Positions 43,801 through 58,800 of a stretch of DNA of 64,000 nucleotides are shown here, in pieces. Made by a program: the position numbers and the translations under genes. The DNA is taken from assembly GCF_029407905.1 (NCBI RefSeq), contig NC_073624.1, positions 112,406,001 to 112,470,000 on the forward strand, in the 5' to 3' direction. A model generated the notes under the pieces. That model was not told the origin of the DNA. It saw nothing but the letters and a program-made list of their open reading frames with translations, and searched no databases. Positions within the stretch are counted from its first letter, which is position 1; the number at the start of each line of letters is the position of its first letter. The DNA is from Bubalus kerabau (Eukaryota; Chordata; Mammalia; Artiodactyla; Bovidae).

Positions 43801-46800
43801 GATAAACAAAGAAATGATTTTATACACAAAAGAGAGAGCTGGTTCGTGTGCCAGTGTCTTATTTTATTTCAAAAGGTTTAGAGCACCTACAAAGATGTCA
43901 TAAACATATTAAATTCCCCAATTAATATTTACTGCATGAATAAATGAAAAGGGTCAATGGTAAACTACATCCTTATTTTCAGTTGCAAATTCTACTTACA
44001 TGATGCCTTCTCTTTGAAAAGGCCTGGAGTGATCATAAAATTAAAAAATAAACTGCCATGAATACTACTTCTTGGCAAGGAGAAAATGCTTCCACTGGTT
44101 ATATTGGCTCCCAGAATAAGGCCAGTCTGCCCATAACTTGCCAGCATATATGGTCCTTCTCCAAGCCCTAGTCAAATGCAAATGAGAGAATTATAAATTT
44201 GCATAGGATTTTTACATTTCAAGCTGTCATTTCAATGGAATAAATTTTAATAACAAAAGTCCTCCAAAATTATTGAGCATTTAAACATTTACCATTAACA
44301 AAATAACTGAACTCTTTTCAAAAAGACCATATCAGGGCTTCCCTGGTTGCTCAGGGGTAAAGAATCTGTCTGCCAATGCAGAAGACTCCAGTTCAATCCC
44401 TAGTCCGGGAAGCTCCCACATGACCCAGAGCGACTAAGTCCATGTACCACAACTATGGAACCTGTGCTCTGCAGCCCTGGCGCCACAATTACTGAGTTCA
44501 CATAGCACAACTGCTGAAGCCCGTGACCCCTAGAGCCTGTGCCACCACGACGAGAAGCCCACATAGTGCCACTCGAGAGTCACTCCCACTCTCCACCAGA
44601 GAATAGCCAGCACAGCAACCAAGACCCAGCAGACAAAAATAAATGAGTACATAAAATTACTAAAAAGGTTACATTATATTGATCTGGAATATATACATAT
44701 GTATTTAGAATGTGTAATTTATTTCTTTTGATGTGGACCATTTTTTAAAGATTTTATTGAATTCATTATAATATTGCTTCTGTTGTTTTTATGTTTTGGT
44801 TTTTTGGCCATGAGGCATATGGGATCTTACCTTCCTGACGAAGGATTGAACCCCTACCCCCTTCATTGAAAGGCAAAGTCTTAACCACTAGATCACCAGG
44901 GAAGTCCCTAGAATATGTAATTTAGAATATGTATGTACATGAATGTGTGTGCATATGTATACATACACGAATACTCAGCAGTGATGAATAAAAGGTTGAC
45001 AAGATTTCTAGACCTCAAATTCTCTCACCTCTGTGAAGATATTTGTCTAGGTAAACTTTCACTTTGATATTTTAATATTCTACTGTCCATAAACTTAAGT
45101 TTAGTTCTATCAATGGAAGGTATTTTGTTAGTCTTCTAAACATCATTTCTCCTTAGTAGGTTCATTGCATTAAAACAGAATTCACAGATATGATATATAA
45201 TATTTTACTGTTGGGGAATTATTGAATGTCATCAGTGAGGTATGTCTATAGAGAAGAAAATAAGATGACGCTGAACAGAGATGTCAAGTGTCATTTTACT
45301 TATGTTATCATTTCTATGCACTTATATCACTTCATATAAAGTGGAAAATACTATAGTAAAAAAAAAAAAAACTAGTTAGTATAGAACTAAACCTGAAACT
45401 CAAAGTAATATTTCTAAGAACTTCATCTTACAAAGAAAAGTATATAATTTATTTTAAAAGCTCACTGATATTCAAAATAAACTTATGCATTGTTTCATGA
45501 CAATAAGGTCAGTTTACCTTCAACCCAATCTTTATGACATTTAACATTTTAAAATAAGTGAGGTACTATAAAATTTTGATGTTTCTTCTGAATTATCAAA
45601 ATTAAATTACATAATTATTAGCTGTGTACTTTCTACAGTTATATCTAGATATTTTTGTTGTAGGTTATATAAAATTCTAATATAGGTGTGGTAGGTGATT
45701 TCATAAAAGATCAATCTGGTTGCCCTCAGTGAATTTCATTTTTCCTCTTTTCTCTAGTTTTTATCTCAAGGACAGTTTTCCTTTCCCAGCCTATTCTTAA
45801 GATGGAGGGGGAAAAAAATTAAAGAAATCAACCACCTGTGTTTTTCCCCTTTCAGGACCAAGACCAGGCATAAGAGAAGGGGAGAAGATAATTGAATTAG
45901 AGGGTTTAAAAGTCTCCCAAACAGGAAGGAGAGCAAGACCCAAAATTTCCATCACAAGGGCCAGGAGAAGGGGTTGTAGAACAAGTCATTCTCAAGCACT
46001 GTCCCATCCACTGACTCGTCAACGAGACACTTTGAGGAGCTGGAGACACTTCTAAGCCATGACGGAAGAGCTTTAGTAGGGACCCAGACACGGTTGGGCT
46101 TAGATGGTCAAAAATCCACCTACAGTGTGGGAGACCTGCGTTCAATCCCTGGGTTGCGAAGATCCCTTGGAGAAAGAAACAGCTACCCACTTCAGTATTC
46201 TTGCCTGGAGAACTCAATGGACAGAGGAGCCTGACAGGCTACAGGCCATGGGGTCGCAACAGTCAGACACTACTGAGCGACTTTCACTTTCAGACACCTT
46301 GAGGACACATGGAGATTTGAAAATCTTTGCTCCCACACCAAGATGGAACTGATCAGATGCAGTAAAGACTTTATGAGCGGTTACAAATGCACACCCTGCA
46401 CAGTTTCTCTGGGAGCTAATACCTATAACATCCAAAGAGAACTGCATCATCATCTCCACCACCTACAAGTTCATTTTCTAGGAAAGACAGAAGTAACCTA
46501 GACTTTTAAGAAGAAAATATACATAAACATAAATACATAGATTTGTGTCTATGTAAATAATGTACAAATGGGTACATAGATGTATAAATTATGAAATTCA
46601 ATTCAAAATGAAGAAGACATATACAAATACAGCTTGTGAGCTCCAAGCACCCTCAGACACAGATGTCCAGGAGGAGAATGGGAGAAAGGAGACAGACCAC
46701 TAAACAAAATATTCTCTCCCCTACAAGACAAGTGCCTTCCTACAGCAATGTGAAGAGACAACTGTCATTTGAGAAATCCATTTGTATAAAAATTGAAAGC

Positions 46801-49800
46801 TTTTGAATCGACTCCCAGTTGATGGATATCTTGCATGTGAATTATTTTCCAGCATTTTCACTAGCAATTGAGGGCAAAAGTCATTGACTTTTATCATTAA
46901 TCTTCTGTAGGGCGAATTATAATATCTTATACTAAAAGCAATCATTTCCTGTATTGATTATTTACACAGTATTAAGTATATTCGAACCCCTTCCAGTGTT
47001 CTTGCCTGGAGAATCCCAGGGATGGGGGAGCTTGGTGGGCTGCCGTCTATGGGGCTGCAGAGTCGAACACGACTGAAGCGACTTAGCAGCAGCAGCAGCA
47101 ACAAGTATATCCGATCCAACAAAATCACTCTGAACTTAAAAACTTATGTAACAATTTTTAGCAAAATATTTAAGTCTTCTACTCCTTATAGCAACAGAAC
47201 CTTTATATTTTTAGCAAATTCCGTAAAAATGAACATGAAAATATTATAGAAAGTCATTGTATGAGGGGTTATAACTCATCTCAGCAGCAACCTCTCAAGT
47301 TTCCTACTTTTAAAAACATTTCCTCCTACAGAATCACAGTCTTTTATCTCTGCATTTGCTTTGAATAATTTAAGTATTTTAATAACATAGTGTCCTTGAC
47401 TAGCCTTGACTAGACAAACCTTTGTTGGCAAAGTAATATCTCTGTTTTTGAATATGCTATCTAGGTTGGTCATAACTTTTCTTCCAAGGAGTAAGCATCT
47501 TTTAATTTCATGGCTGCAGTCACCATCTATAGTGATTTTGGAGCCCAAAAAAGTAAAGTCTGACATTGTTTCCACTGTTTCCCCACCTATTTCCCATGAA
47601 GTGATGGGACCAAATGCCATGATCTTCGTTTTCTGAATGTTGAGCTTTAAGCCAACTTTTTCACTCTTCTCTTTCACTTTCACCAAGAGGCTTTTGAGTT
47701 CCTCTTCACTTTCTGCCATAAGGGTGGTGTCATCTGCATATCTGAGGTTATTGATATTTCTCCCGGCAATCTTGATTCCAGCTTGTATTTCTTCCAGTCC
47801 AGCGTTTCTCATGATGTACTCGGCATATAAGTTAAATAAGCAGGGAGACAATATACAGCCTTGACATACTCCTTTTCCTATTTGGAACCAGTCTGTTATT
47901 TCATGTCCAGTTCTAACTGTTGCTTCCTGACCTGTATATAGGTTTCTCAAGAGGCAGCTCAGGTGGTCTGCTATTCCCATCTCTTTCAGAATTTTCCACA
48001 GTTTATTGTGATCCACACAGTCACTTTGACTTTGGCATAGTCAATAAAGCAGAAATAGATGTTTTTCTGGAACTTTCTTGCTTTTTCTATGATCCAGCGA
48101 ATGTTGGCAATTTGATCTCTGGTTCCTCTGCCTTTTCTAAAACCAGCTTGAACATCTGGAATTTCACGGTTCACGTATTGCTGAAGCCTGGCTTGGAGAA
48201 TTTTGAGCATTACTTTACTAGCGTGTGAGATGAGTGCAATTGTGCAGTAGTTTGAGCATTCTTTGGCATTGCCTTTTTTTGGGATTGGAATGAAAACTGA
48301 CCTTTTCCAGTCCTGTGGCCACTGCTGAGTTTTCCAAATTTGCTGGCATATTGAGTGCAGCACTTTCACAGCATCCTCTAGTCAAGGCTAGGGTTTTTCC
48401 AGTGGTCATGTATGTATGCGAGAGTTGGACTGTGAAGAAAGCTGAGTGCCAACGAATTGATGCTTTTGAACTGTAGTGTTGGAGAAGATTCTTGAGAGTC
48501 CCTTGGACTGCAAGGAGATCCAACCAGTCCATTCTGAAGGAGATCAGCCCTGGGATTTCTTTGGAAGGAATGATGCTGAAGCTGAAACTCCAGTACTTTG
48601 GCCACCTCATGTGAAGAGTTGACTCACTGGAAAAGACTCTGATGCTGGGAGGGATTGGGGGCAGGAGGAGTAGGGGATGACAGAGGATGAGATGGCTGGA
48701 TGGCATCACTGACTCGATGGACATGAGTTTGAGTAAAGTCCGGGAGTTGGTGATGGACAGGGAGGCCTGGAGTGCTGCGATTCATGGGGTCGCAAAGAGT
48801 CGGACACGACTGAGCGACTGAACTGAACTGAACTGAACATAGTGACCAGAGAAAACACCAGCTATGACTGGGCAAAGACTAGGTAATTTTACGACAGTTG
48901 TGAGATTGAGATGAAACAAATTAAGGATAATCATTTTAAATGATTTGTTTTTATCAGTATCAACAATTTCCTCAACTCTCCCTTCCCCCTCAGTTATCCA
49001 CCTTAGGCATTGCATTACTTTCACAATCTCTTCCTCTCCTTGGTAGTTTGACTCTATCCACTATTACTTGGATCACAGGAAACAGAATCTCTGTCACCCA
49101 TGAAAGCAAAATGCCCCTTGCTCACCCTCTGAATACTACCAATACAGTGTTAACAAATGAAACTAGAAGAACTGGTTTGAAGAATCTTGTAACACATTAG
49201 AAGAAAGAAAGGCAGCAGATTTATTGACAAAAAGCAGTACGTCTGAAGCAGCAAGAGGTAGAAATTCAATATTCATAGAAAATTCTGCTTCTGTTTCCAA
49301 GAGACTACAGAAGGAACACCAGAAAGTACAAAGGCACAGATGGAGATTTTTCACGGCAGATCTGTATGAGGCAGGAATTCCTCAGTGAGGGAGTTACTGG
49401 CGCATTTTCTCATATTACGGTCTGTACGTTGTGTTAGAGCATATGATAATGATGTGCTGTGGTCATCCCTAGACTAGGACGTGCTAACCATTACCAGACA
49501 ATGCAGCACAGAGACCAAGCTCATTGGTTCAGACTTAGATTGTTCATAAATCCATTTACCACATTTTGGCAATGTGACTTGGACTAAGTTATTTCATTCA
49601 TCTATGCTCAATTTCTTCCTCTGTAAAGTGTTAATAATGATAATAATAATAATGTTATGCTTTTCAGGCACATTTTCAAGCTTAAATTATATGATAAAGA
49701 TGTCATTAATGCAACAAAAACTATTGTTATTATTAGGTATTTGTTGTTGTTCAGTTACTAAGTTGTGTCTGACTTTTTGTGACCCCATGGACTACAGCAC

Positions 49801-52800
49801 AGTAGGCTCCTCTGACTAAAACATCCATTTTCTTTTTAATTTATCATCTCTATTTCACTAAAATTTTCCCACTTTCTTTGTACTTTTATAGTTGACAGAT
49901 TTCTCCCTGGCTCAGTAAGTCACCAAAAACACTTTGGATTGGTGGTTTGGGTTTTTTCTGTAATGGGTCAGCTCTCCTATAACTGTAAATCTAACCTATT
50001 CATCATGGGTTTTGCCCAGTTACTAATAAAATGGACACCTCCCTGGAACATCTTTTTTTGTCTGAATTAGGTTTCCGTGACTAGGCCTTCCTCATCAAAT
50101 AAGTTTGACAAAAAGCAGCATCGGTTCTGCTAATGTCTGGCATTTTCAAAGAGGATATAATGCTCAGTCTCTTACATCTATGTCTTGGTTTTAGGCAGCA
50201 CCTCCTCTTAGACTCATTGACTCATTGGGAAAGACCCCGATGCTGGGAACGATTGAAGGCAGGAGGAGAAGGGGACGACAGAGGATGAGATGGTTGGATG
50301 GCATCACCGACTCGATGGACATGAGTTTGAGTAGGCTCCGGGAGTTGGTGATGAACAGGGAGGCCTGGCGTGCTGTAGTCAATGGGGTCTCAAAGAGTCG
50401 GACATGACTGAGAGACTGAACTGAACTGACTCCTCTTAGACTTCCGGTTGCAAATTTGAATGCTTGGGGGACTAGGATACTTTCATTATTACTAAATCAG
50501 TAAGTTCTCATTCTGATAATATATAAATAATTATTTTCTGTAAAATGATGGCTAAATAAATTTCTATATTATTATTTCTTTCTTTAATTTCCACAGCATA
50601 ATAGAGTTCAAACAATGTCCATTTTTATTCATAATGCTAAGAGGTATGTATATCCTTCATCCTTTTTACCAAAAAAATTAGCTAACTTTACTCATTCATT
50701 CATCCCTTCATTCTAGGACTACTAAGAGCTTCCTAGGTGCTGAGAACTTAGTTACAACACTATTATTTTTCAAGGGAATAAATTTTAACACAAATACTTA
50801 GAAATTTAGATACATTTTAGAAGGCAATGGCTTTCACTGAGTCATACAGTTGACACAAACAACATAATTTGAACTGTGCAAGTCCACTTCTAAGCAGATT
50901 TGTTTCAACAGGAAACATATAGCACTGTGGGGCTCCCTGGTGGCTCAGTGGTAAGAATCTGCCTGCCAATGTAGGAGACGTGGATTTGATTCCTGGGTTG
51001 GGAAGATCCTCCAGAGAAGGAAATGTCAACCCACGCCAGCATTCTTGCTCGGAAATTCCATGAACAGAGAAGCCTGGCGGGCTACAGTCTATGGGGGTCA
51101 CAAAAGAGTTAGACTCAATTTAAGCAACTGAACAACAATACAATCCATAGTCAGTTGAATCTGAGAATATAGAACTGCAGATACGAAGGGGACCAATTGC
51201 GGAGGGTTCGTGCCCTCAACCCCCGCCTTGTTCAAGGATTAACTGTATGACAAATTATGAACTACTTATACTCTGTTCCCAGAAAAGTTTTTCAAAAACT
51301 GTGAATCCAAAGAGACATTAATAAAATAGTATCCTGATACTCTCACATACCTTCATTGTAGTATTCACAATCAAGTGCTAAAAAGATAAAAGAAGAAATG
51401 TTAAACTAAATAAGAATCTGAGCACTTATCTTGAATATGTGGAAAATATGATTTACCAATAGCCAGGTGAAAGAACTCAGAATGACATCATTATTTGGGA
51501 ATTTTCTCTAAGCTAAGAGGATTCTTTAAGAGTACTGTTAATAATTTATTAAATTTCCTAAGATTATTTTATAGGTAGGCAAATACATTAGCCAGTCTAT
51601 AGTCCGCTAAAAGGGTTAAAATCATAAGCTGTTTATCAGATGATGTACTATCTATAGGAGTAAACGAAAAGTTTAAAAGGTCAATCTGAATACAAATTCA
51701 AAATGTTTTTAAAACAATGTTTCTTATTACTAGAACAGTGGAATTTCATAGCCATAAGAGAGTTATAAACAATTTCTCCAAGGATGGTATATAATTTATA
51801 GTTCAAATGTTACAGTGATAAGTCAAACACAGAACAGAAAAACTTACTTCAAAGTTTCTTTTATAAGTCCTTTAGCTATACTACAATTTATATACCTCAT
51901 CAAAAGAGTATAAAATTTACTTATCTTAAATTTGATTTCCATGAGTTCCATGGTATCATTTCTAAGACAAGACAACATGAATCTCCTTATAAGCGTCCCA
52001 CCTAATGATGATGTTCTAACTAGGGTACTCACAACAAAGAGTAGATGATCTCCAGTGAACAGAAACCCCTTCCTGACAGCACCTGTATGCATATGCTGCT
52101 ATGCTTGTGCATAAACATTCACAATCCCCACCAAGATTACAGTTACACGTGTCTTCATGACAATTTTTAGCAAAAGAAGTGACATCAATCTGAAATGAAG
52201 TAAAAGATAAATTAATTTCAAAATGTACTAACTACAGTTGATTAAAATTCAGCCTTCTAAAAGAAAACTAACTGGTAGATTTTCAAAATTTGCTATAATC
52301 GGCTTAACACTGCCACCTAGAGAGTTCTAAATATCTCAAACCTCTATTTGCCCAAATGAAAAAAGAATTTATTAGGCAAATGTAAGATCAAAGAACTAGC
52401 AAAACAGGGAAGAGGACTGACAAATACAATTTCAATATCTTTAATACAACAGATTCATATTTTGTTTCATTATTGGCATATTTGCATGGCATTAAAAGAA
52501 TGTTCTGCTTCCAAACATACTTTGTTTTTAATAATATCTTAAGCTACTTTTAAAATTTCTATTGGGACCTAAAATTGTTATGGTGGAAAGACATTTAGAA
52601 AGTTAATGTCTAAATAAATTACATTCCATCTTGGGATGTGCTTCTAAAACTATTTTAAATGTGCCACTAATAATCATTTTAAACTATACTTTGGGTTAAG
52701 GAGAAGAATGCCATTCGGTGTTGTTCTCCAAAGAAAACTAAGGATTTATAGTTTTGATAATGGACATAAAAATGTTTCGTAACCTGAAAAAGACCATTAA

Positions 52801-55800
52801 CAAATATTATGTACAAATGTACTCTGTTAATAAGATGACATGAGGAAGAATGTAAATTACCTAATGTGCCAGTTCTACAGAAAAACAAATGACCAAATTG
52901 GTCTTCCTAATAAGGGTTAGGTAGTATACCTAAAAAACCAATGGGCAGCTAAATTATTTGTCCAGTTAATCTCAGTATTATAGACACTGCAGTAGTTGTT
53001 TAAGTTGGAAAGTTTAATAAAGTATTCACTCACCACATTGCGACAAGAAGCAAAAGCATCGCTGTACAGAATGGAGCATTCTTTCTTGGCATAAGGAAAT
53101 TTGTTCTGATGTGCCTCGCAGGGTTTAAATGATTCAACTGGGGTTTTGCACTGTGGAAAAAGTTAAGGGAGAAAAGAAAGTTTCCAACGAGGAAATTTCT
53201 GAAGCTGAAACCAGAGTAACCTAATCTGATTTCAACCACTACAATCATATCTAATATATTCTCATTCTTTTAGACAGACTTTACCGAAAGCACCTGTGCT
53301 CAGCCGGCTCATGTTAATAGCATATGTTATTTTTGAAAGTAACTAAATTTACTATTAAAGCCATGACAATATTAGAGAGTGAAGTTAAATAATTTTTAAA
53401 CTGTCCACTGTAGTGTTACATGACTAAAAATTTTCCATAAGCAAATTATTCTTTTTCCTTTAATTTTCACGTCTTTCATTTCTATCACAAGCCATCCTCT
53501 GAGGACTCACATATACTCAAGCAGCTACAGCTTGCCTCCCAGATACTCAGCAATTTGGTCTCTGCCTCTCCTAATCCACCTCCCTCAAACCGGCCTGGAA
53601 AAGGTGATCACTGATCTCCTCATTACTAAATATAAAGGCAACGTCTCAGTCTTTGTCTCACCTGATCTCTCCCTGTCTCTGACTCTGTTTAGTACTTTAC
53701 CCTTCTTACATGGCTCATGTGTTTCTGGTGGCAACATTTTCCGGTGGGTTTCCTCCTGATTCATTCGCTGCTATTCCCCATCCTCATTCCACTTCCCTTC
53801 TCTGCAAGGCTTGACCTTCAAGTCTTTATTTTTATCATTCTATACACTTCTCAGGCCTTCAGCAGACTCTGTGACCCCATGGACTATACAGTCCATAGAA
53901 TTCTCCAGGCCAGAATACTGGAGTGGGTAGCCTTTCCCTTCTCCAGGGATTCTTCCAAACCCAGGGATCGAACCCAGGTCTCCTGCATTGTGGGCGGATT
54001 CTTTACCAGCTGAGCCACAAGGGAAGCCCCCTGTATATAATAGTAACTGCTGAATCCCAGATCTCTTTTCTGAAATATCCAGACTTGGACATTTCCATAT
54101 TCCCATCCCAGATCTCTTTTCTGAAATCTCATTTCCACATAAAATCTCTGTCACTTCTCTCTCAACATATCCTGACCTGTATTTTTCTTTACACCACTGT
54201 CTTGTCCCCACTGCCCCCTACCACCAACTTTCCTCTTTGCCCTGTCTTGTAGAAGAGCACCAGTGTCTAACCAGTAATCTAGGAAGACAGGAGACTTCCT
54301 TGAATTCTCCAAATCAGTCCTTCATTTGGCAATCCTTTCAACAGGGTCTGATGTTTCAGGTCTCTCAAATTTGAACAGTTTTCTAAATCTTCAAAATGTA
54401 ACATTTCTTAGTTGGATTATAACCACCTAGTTAACAGCCTTCGAGTCTAGATCCTAGCACACAAATATCGCAGCCCTGTATTTTGCATTCCAGCCATTCC
54501 CTACTTCAGACCATTACCACAGCCATAATGAATTACATAAAATTCCTGTAAGGTACCATACTCAGATTATGAACTCCTTATTGCCAAATTCAGACTTAAA
54601 TTGAAGAAAGTAGGGAAAATCACTAGACCATTCAGGTATGACCTAAATCAAACCCCTTACAATTATACACTTGAAGTGACAAATAGATTCAGGGGATTAG
54701 ACCTGATAGACAGAGTGCCTGAAAAACTATGGACAGAGGTTTATAACATTATATAGGAGGCGGTGATCAAAACCATCCCCAAGAAAAAGAAATTCAAAGG
54801 GGAAAATGTTTGTCTGAGAAAGCCTTACAGCGAGCAGATGAGAGAAGAGAAGCTAAAGGCAAAGGAGAAAAGGAAAGACATACCCATTTGACTGCAGAGT
54901 TCCAAAGAATAGCAAGGAGAGATAAGAAAGCCTTCCTAAGTGATCCATGCAAAGAAATAGAGGAAAACAACAGAATGGGAAAGATCTAGAGATCTCTTCA
55001 AGAAAATTAGAAATACCAAGGACTCATTTCATGCAAAGTTGGGCACAATAAAGAACAGAAACAGTATAAACCTAACAGAAGCAGAAGGTATTAAGAAGAG
55101 GTGGCAAGAATACACGGAAGAACTGTATAAAAACAATCTTCATGACCCAGATAACCACAATGATGTGACCACTCACCTAGAGCCAGACATCCTGGAATGT
55201 GAAGTCAAGTGGGACTTAGGAAGTATCACTACGAACAAAGCTAGTGGAGGTGATGGAATTTCAGCTGAGCTATTTCAAATCCTAAAAGATGATTCTGTGA
55301 AAGTGCTGCACTCAATATGCCAGCAAATTTGGAAAACTCAGCAGCAGCCACAGGATTGGAAAAGGTCAGTTTTCATTCCAGTCCCAAATAAGGGCAATGC
55401 CAAAGAATGTTCAAACTACCACACAATTTTACTCATATATATGCTAGCAAGTAATGCTCAAAATTCTCAAGTCAGGCTTCAACAGTACATGAACCAAGAG
55501 CCTTCCAGGTGTTCAAACTGGATTTAGACAAGGCAGAGGAATGAGAGATCAAATTGACAACATCCGTTGGATCATAGAAAAAGCAAAAGAGTTCCAGAAA
55601 AACATCTACTTCTGCTTTGTTGACTACCCTAAAGCCTTTGACTGTGTGGATCACAACAAACTGGAAAGCTCTTAAAGAGAAGGGGATACCAGACCACCTT
55701 ACCTGCCTCCTGTGAAATCAGTATGCAGAACAAGAAGAAACAGAACCAGACATGAAACAATGGACTGGTTCAAAACTGGGAAAGGAGTATGTCAAGACTG

Positions 55801-58800
55801 TATGTTGTTACCCTGTTTATTTAACTTCTATGCAGAGTCCAGCATACGAAATGCCAGGCTGGATGACTCACAAGCTGGAATCAAGACTATGGGGAGAAAT
55901 ATCAAGAACCTCAGATATGCTGATGACACCATCCTTATGAAAGAAAGTGAAGAGGACCTAAATAGCCTTTTGATGAAGGTGAAAGAAGAGCATGAAAAAG
56001 CTGGCTTAAAACTCAACATTCAAAAAACAAAGATCATGGCATCCAGTCCCATCATTTCATGGCATATAGATGGGGAGACAATGGAAACAGTGACAGATTT
56101 TATTTTCTTGGGCTCCAAAATCACTGCAGATGGTGACTGCAGCCATGGAATTAAGACGCTTGCTCCTTGAAAGAAAAGCTATGACAAACCTAGACAGCAA
56201 AGTACAGACATTACTTTGCCAACAAAAATGTCTGTCTAGTCAAAGCTATGGTTTTTCCAGTAGTCATGTATGGATGTGAGAGCTGGACCATTAAGAAGGC
56301 TGAGTGCTGAAGAACTGATGCTTTTGAACTGTGGTGTTGGAGAAGACTCTTGAGAGTCCCCTGGACTGCAAAGAGATCAAACCAGTCCATTCTAAAGGAG
56401 ATCAGTCCTGAATATTCATTGGAAGGACTGATGCTGAAGCTGAAGCTCCAATACTTTGGTCACCTGATGTGAAGAACTGACTCTTTAGAAAAGACCCTGA
56501 TGCTGGGAAAGACTGAAAGCGGAAGTGGACGACAGAGGACAAAATAGTTAGATGGCATAATTGACTCAATGGACGTGAGTTTGAGCAAGCTCCAGGAGAT
56601 GGTGACGGACAGGGAAGCCTGGTGTGCTGCAGTCCATGGGGTCGCAAATAGTCAGACATGATTGAGCAACCGAACAAAAACAATCACTATGCTCAGGCTT
56701 CCCAGGGGGCGCTGCCACTGCTGCTAAGTCGCTTCAGTCATGTCCGACTCTGTGCGCCCCCATAGACGGCAGCCCACCAGGGTCCGCCGTCCCTGGGATT
56801 CTCCAGGCAAGAACACTGGAGTGGGTTGCCATTGCCTTCTCCCCAGGTGGCGCTAGTGGTAGACAACCTGCCTGCCAATGTAGGAAACGGGAGACATGGG
56901 TTCAATCCGTGGCTTGGGAAAATCCCATGCAGGAGGGCATGAGAACTCACTCCTGTATTCTCCCTGGAAAATCCCAGGGGGAGAGGAGCCTGATGGACTA
57001 TAGTCCGTGGGCTTACAGAGTCGGACACAACAGAAGCAACTTAGCACACAGGCACCATACTCACTCTAGTCTTCCTGATGCCTTCTAAAGGGCTGCTCCT
57101 TCCTTTGCGGCTACCCTCTTTCCCATCACCTTCAGTTTTATAGTGCCTGTGAGTCTTGTGAGAATCAACTCAATGGCATCTTCCTTTGACCACAAACTCC
57201 ATGTTGTATACACCTATATCAAAGCACCTGTCTCATAGTGCCATTGGTAACTTTTCTACCTCATCTGCTAAACTAAATTCCCAAGGTCAGTGGCTGTTTT
57301 AATCACATAATGTGTTCATATCTCTTGGAAAACATTAAGTGCTAGCCAGAACTTACTGAATGAAATTTTTTTTTTTTCAGCTTTGTCCATTAGGTATAAA
57401 TGAGTTTAAAATTCTTTGGTCTAAATATTTAAGTATGATTATAAATTAAGTATTCCTTAATTCATTTTATATCAAAAAATAAAATCTTCATAATTTTTAA
57501 TGTAGACCACAATGAAATATACTGCTTAAATTTTACTAAATTGGGTGAATGTTTAACCCCAATCTCCTTTTAATTTTTTTAAGAGATTTAGATATATCAG
57601 TAAACTAGGCAAAATAGTAAAACAACTAATCAAATAGTAACCAACCAGGAAAATGTAGTTGCAGACTCTATTTTTAGTTAGAAAAAATAGGTTTAAAAAA
57701 GAAGAAGAAGAAAAGAGTAGAACAAATTTTGACTGTTTTCTTAGTTCAGCGTTTCTCAGATTGTGTCCCATAGAAAACTATTTCTTTGAGAACTGATATA
57801 CAAAACATAAGCTCTGTGTCAGTAAATTTGGGAATTCCTTCAAACACATCCCTCTCCTGAAGGCATATAATACCTCAAGAAATCATTTTGATATTTGGCA
57901 AATCTAATACAGTTATGTAAAGTTTAAAAATAAAATAAAATTAAAAAAAAAAATTAAAAAAAAAAAAAAAAAAAAAAGAAATCCTTCAAAAAAGAAATAT
58001 GCTTGACTTAATTCATCCTAACTGCTCCCTGAGGTAGTTGGCTATGAATTCACTCTTTACCCCACCCCACACACAGCCATGTCTGGAGAACAAATGTTAA
58101 GAAATTCTTTCTTCATTTATTCATTACCTTGAGTTGAATAAAGATACATCATTAGAAATACAAATACATTGGAAGAGCATTAGAAAGGAAAAGCATGAGA
58201 TTAGAAGATGAGAATTTGAACATCATCTCTGTGACTTTCTGGATACACAGTAGTAGACAAGGAATTTAACCTTCCTAAGCCTCAATTTCTTCATCTGTAA
58301 TACGGAGTCAATACCCTTTATATTAACAGATTGTAACAAGGATTGCATGAGAAATTAAATGTAAAAGCAGTTTGACTTTGTCAACTATAAATTACTACAC
58401 AAATATTACATAAAATAGTATTACCTAAATAAATTTTCCTGTAAGCATAAAAGGTTTTAGTGGATAAGTACACCAGAAAATATTTGTTTTGTTCTAAAAT
58501 ATATATATTCCACTTACCTGTCCTAATGCCCAACTATCTCCAAATACCTGGGCATTTCTCACTTCCAAGTTATTGGATGTGGTCATATCATTTGAAGTAC
58601 ATTTGTCAAAGTTTCCACATAATCCAGATAATTTGTTCTAAAGGAAAAGAAAATTACCATGAAATATTCTATATTCATTTCAACATTTAAGGACTAAAAT
58701 TTTAAACATCTAAAATAATAAAAATATCTAATAATATTTAATACAATATTTAATAATAAGCAATCATTAAAACAATGTAAAATATAAATTGAAAAGAACT

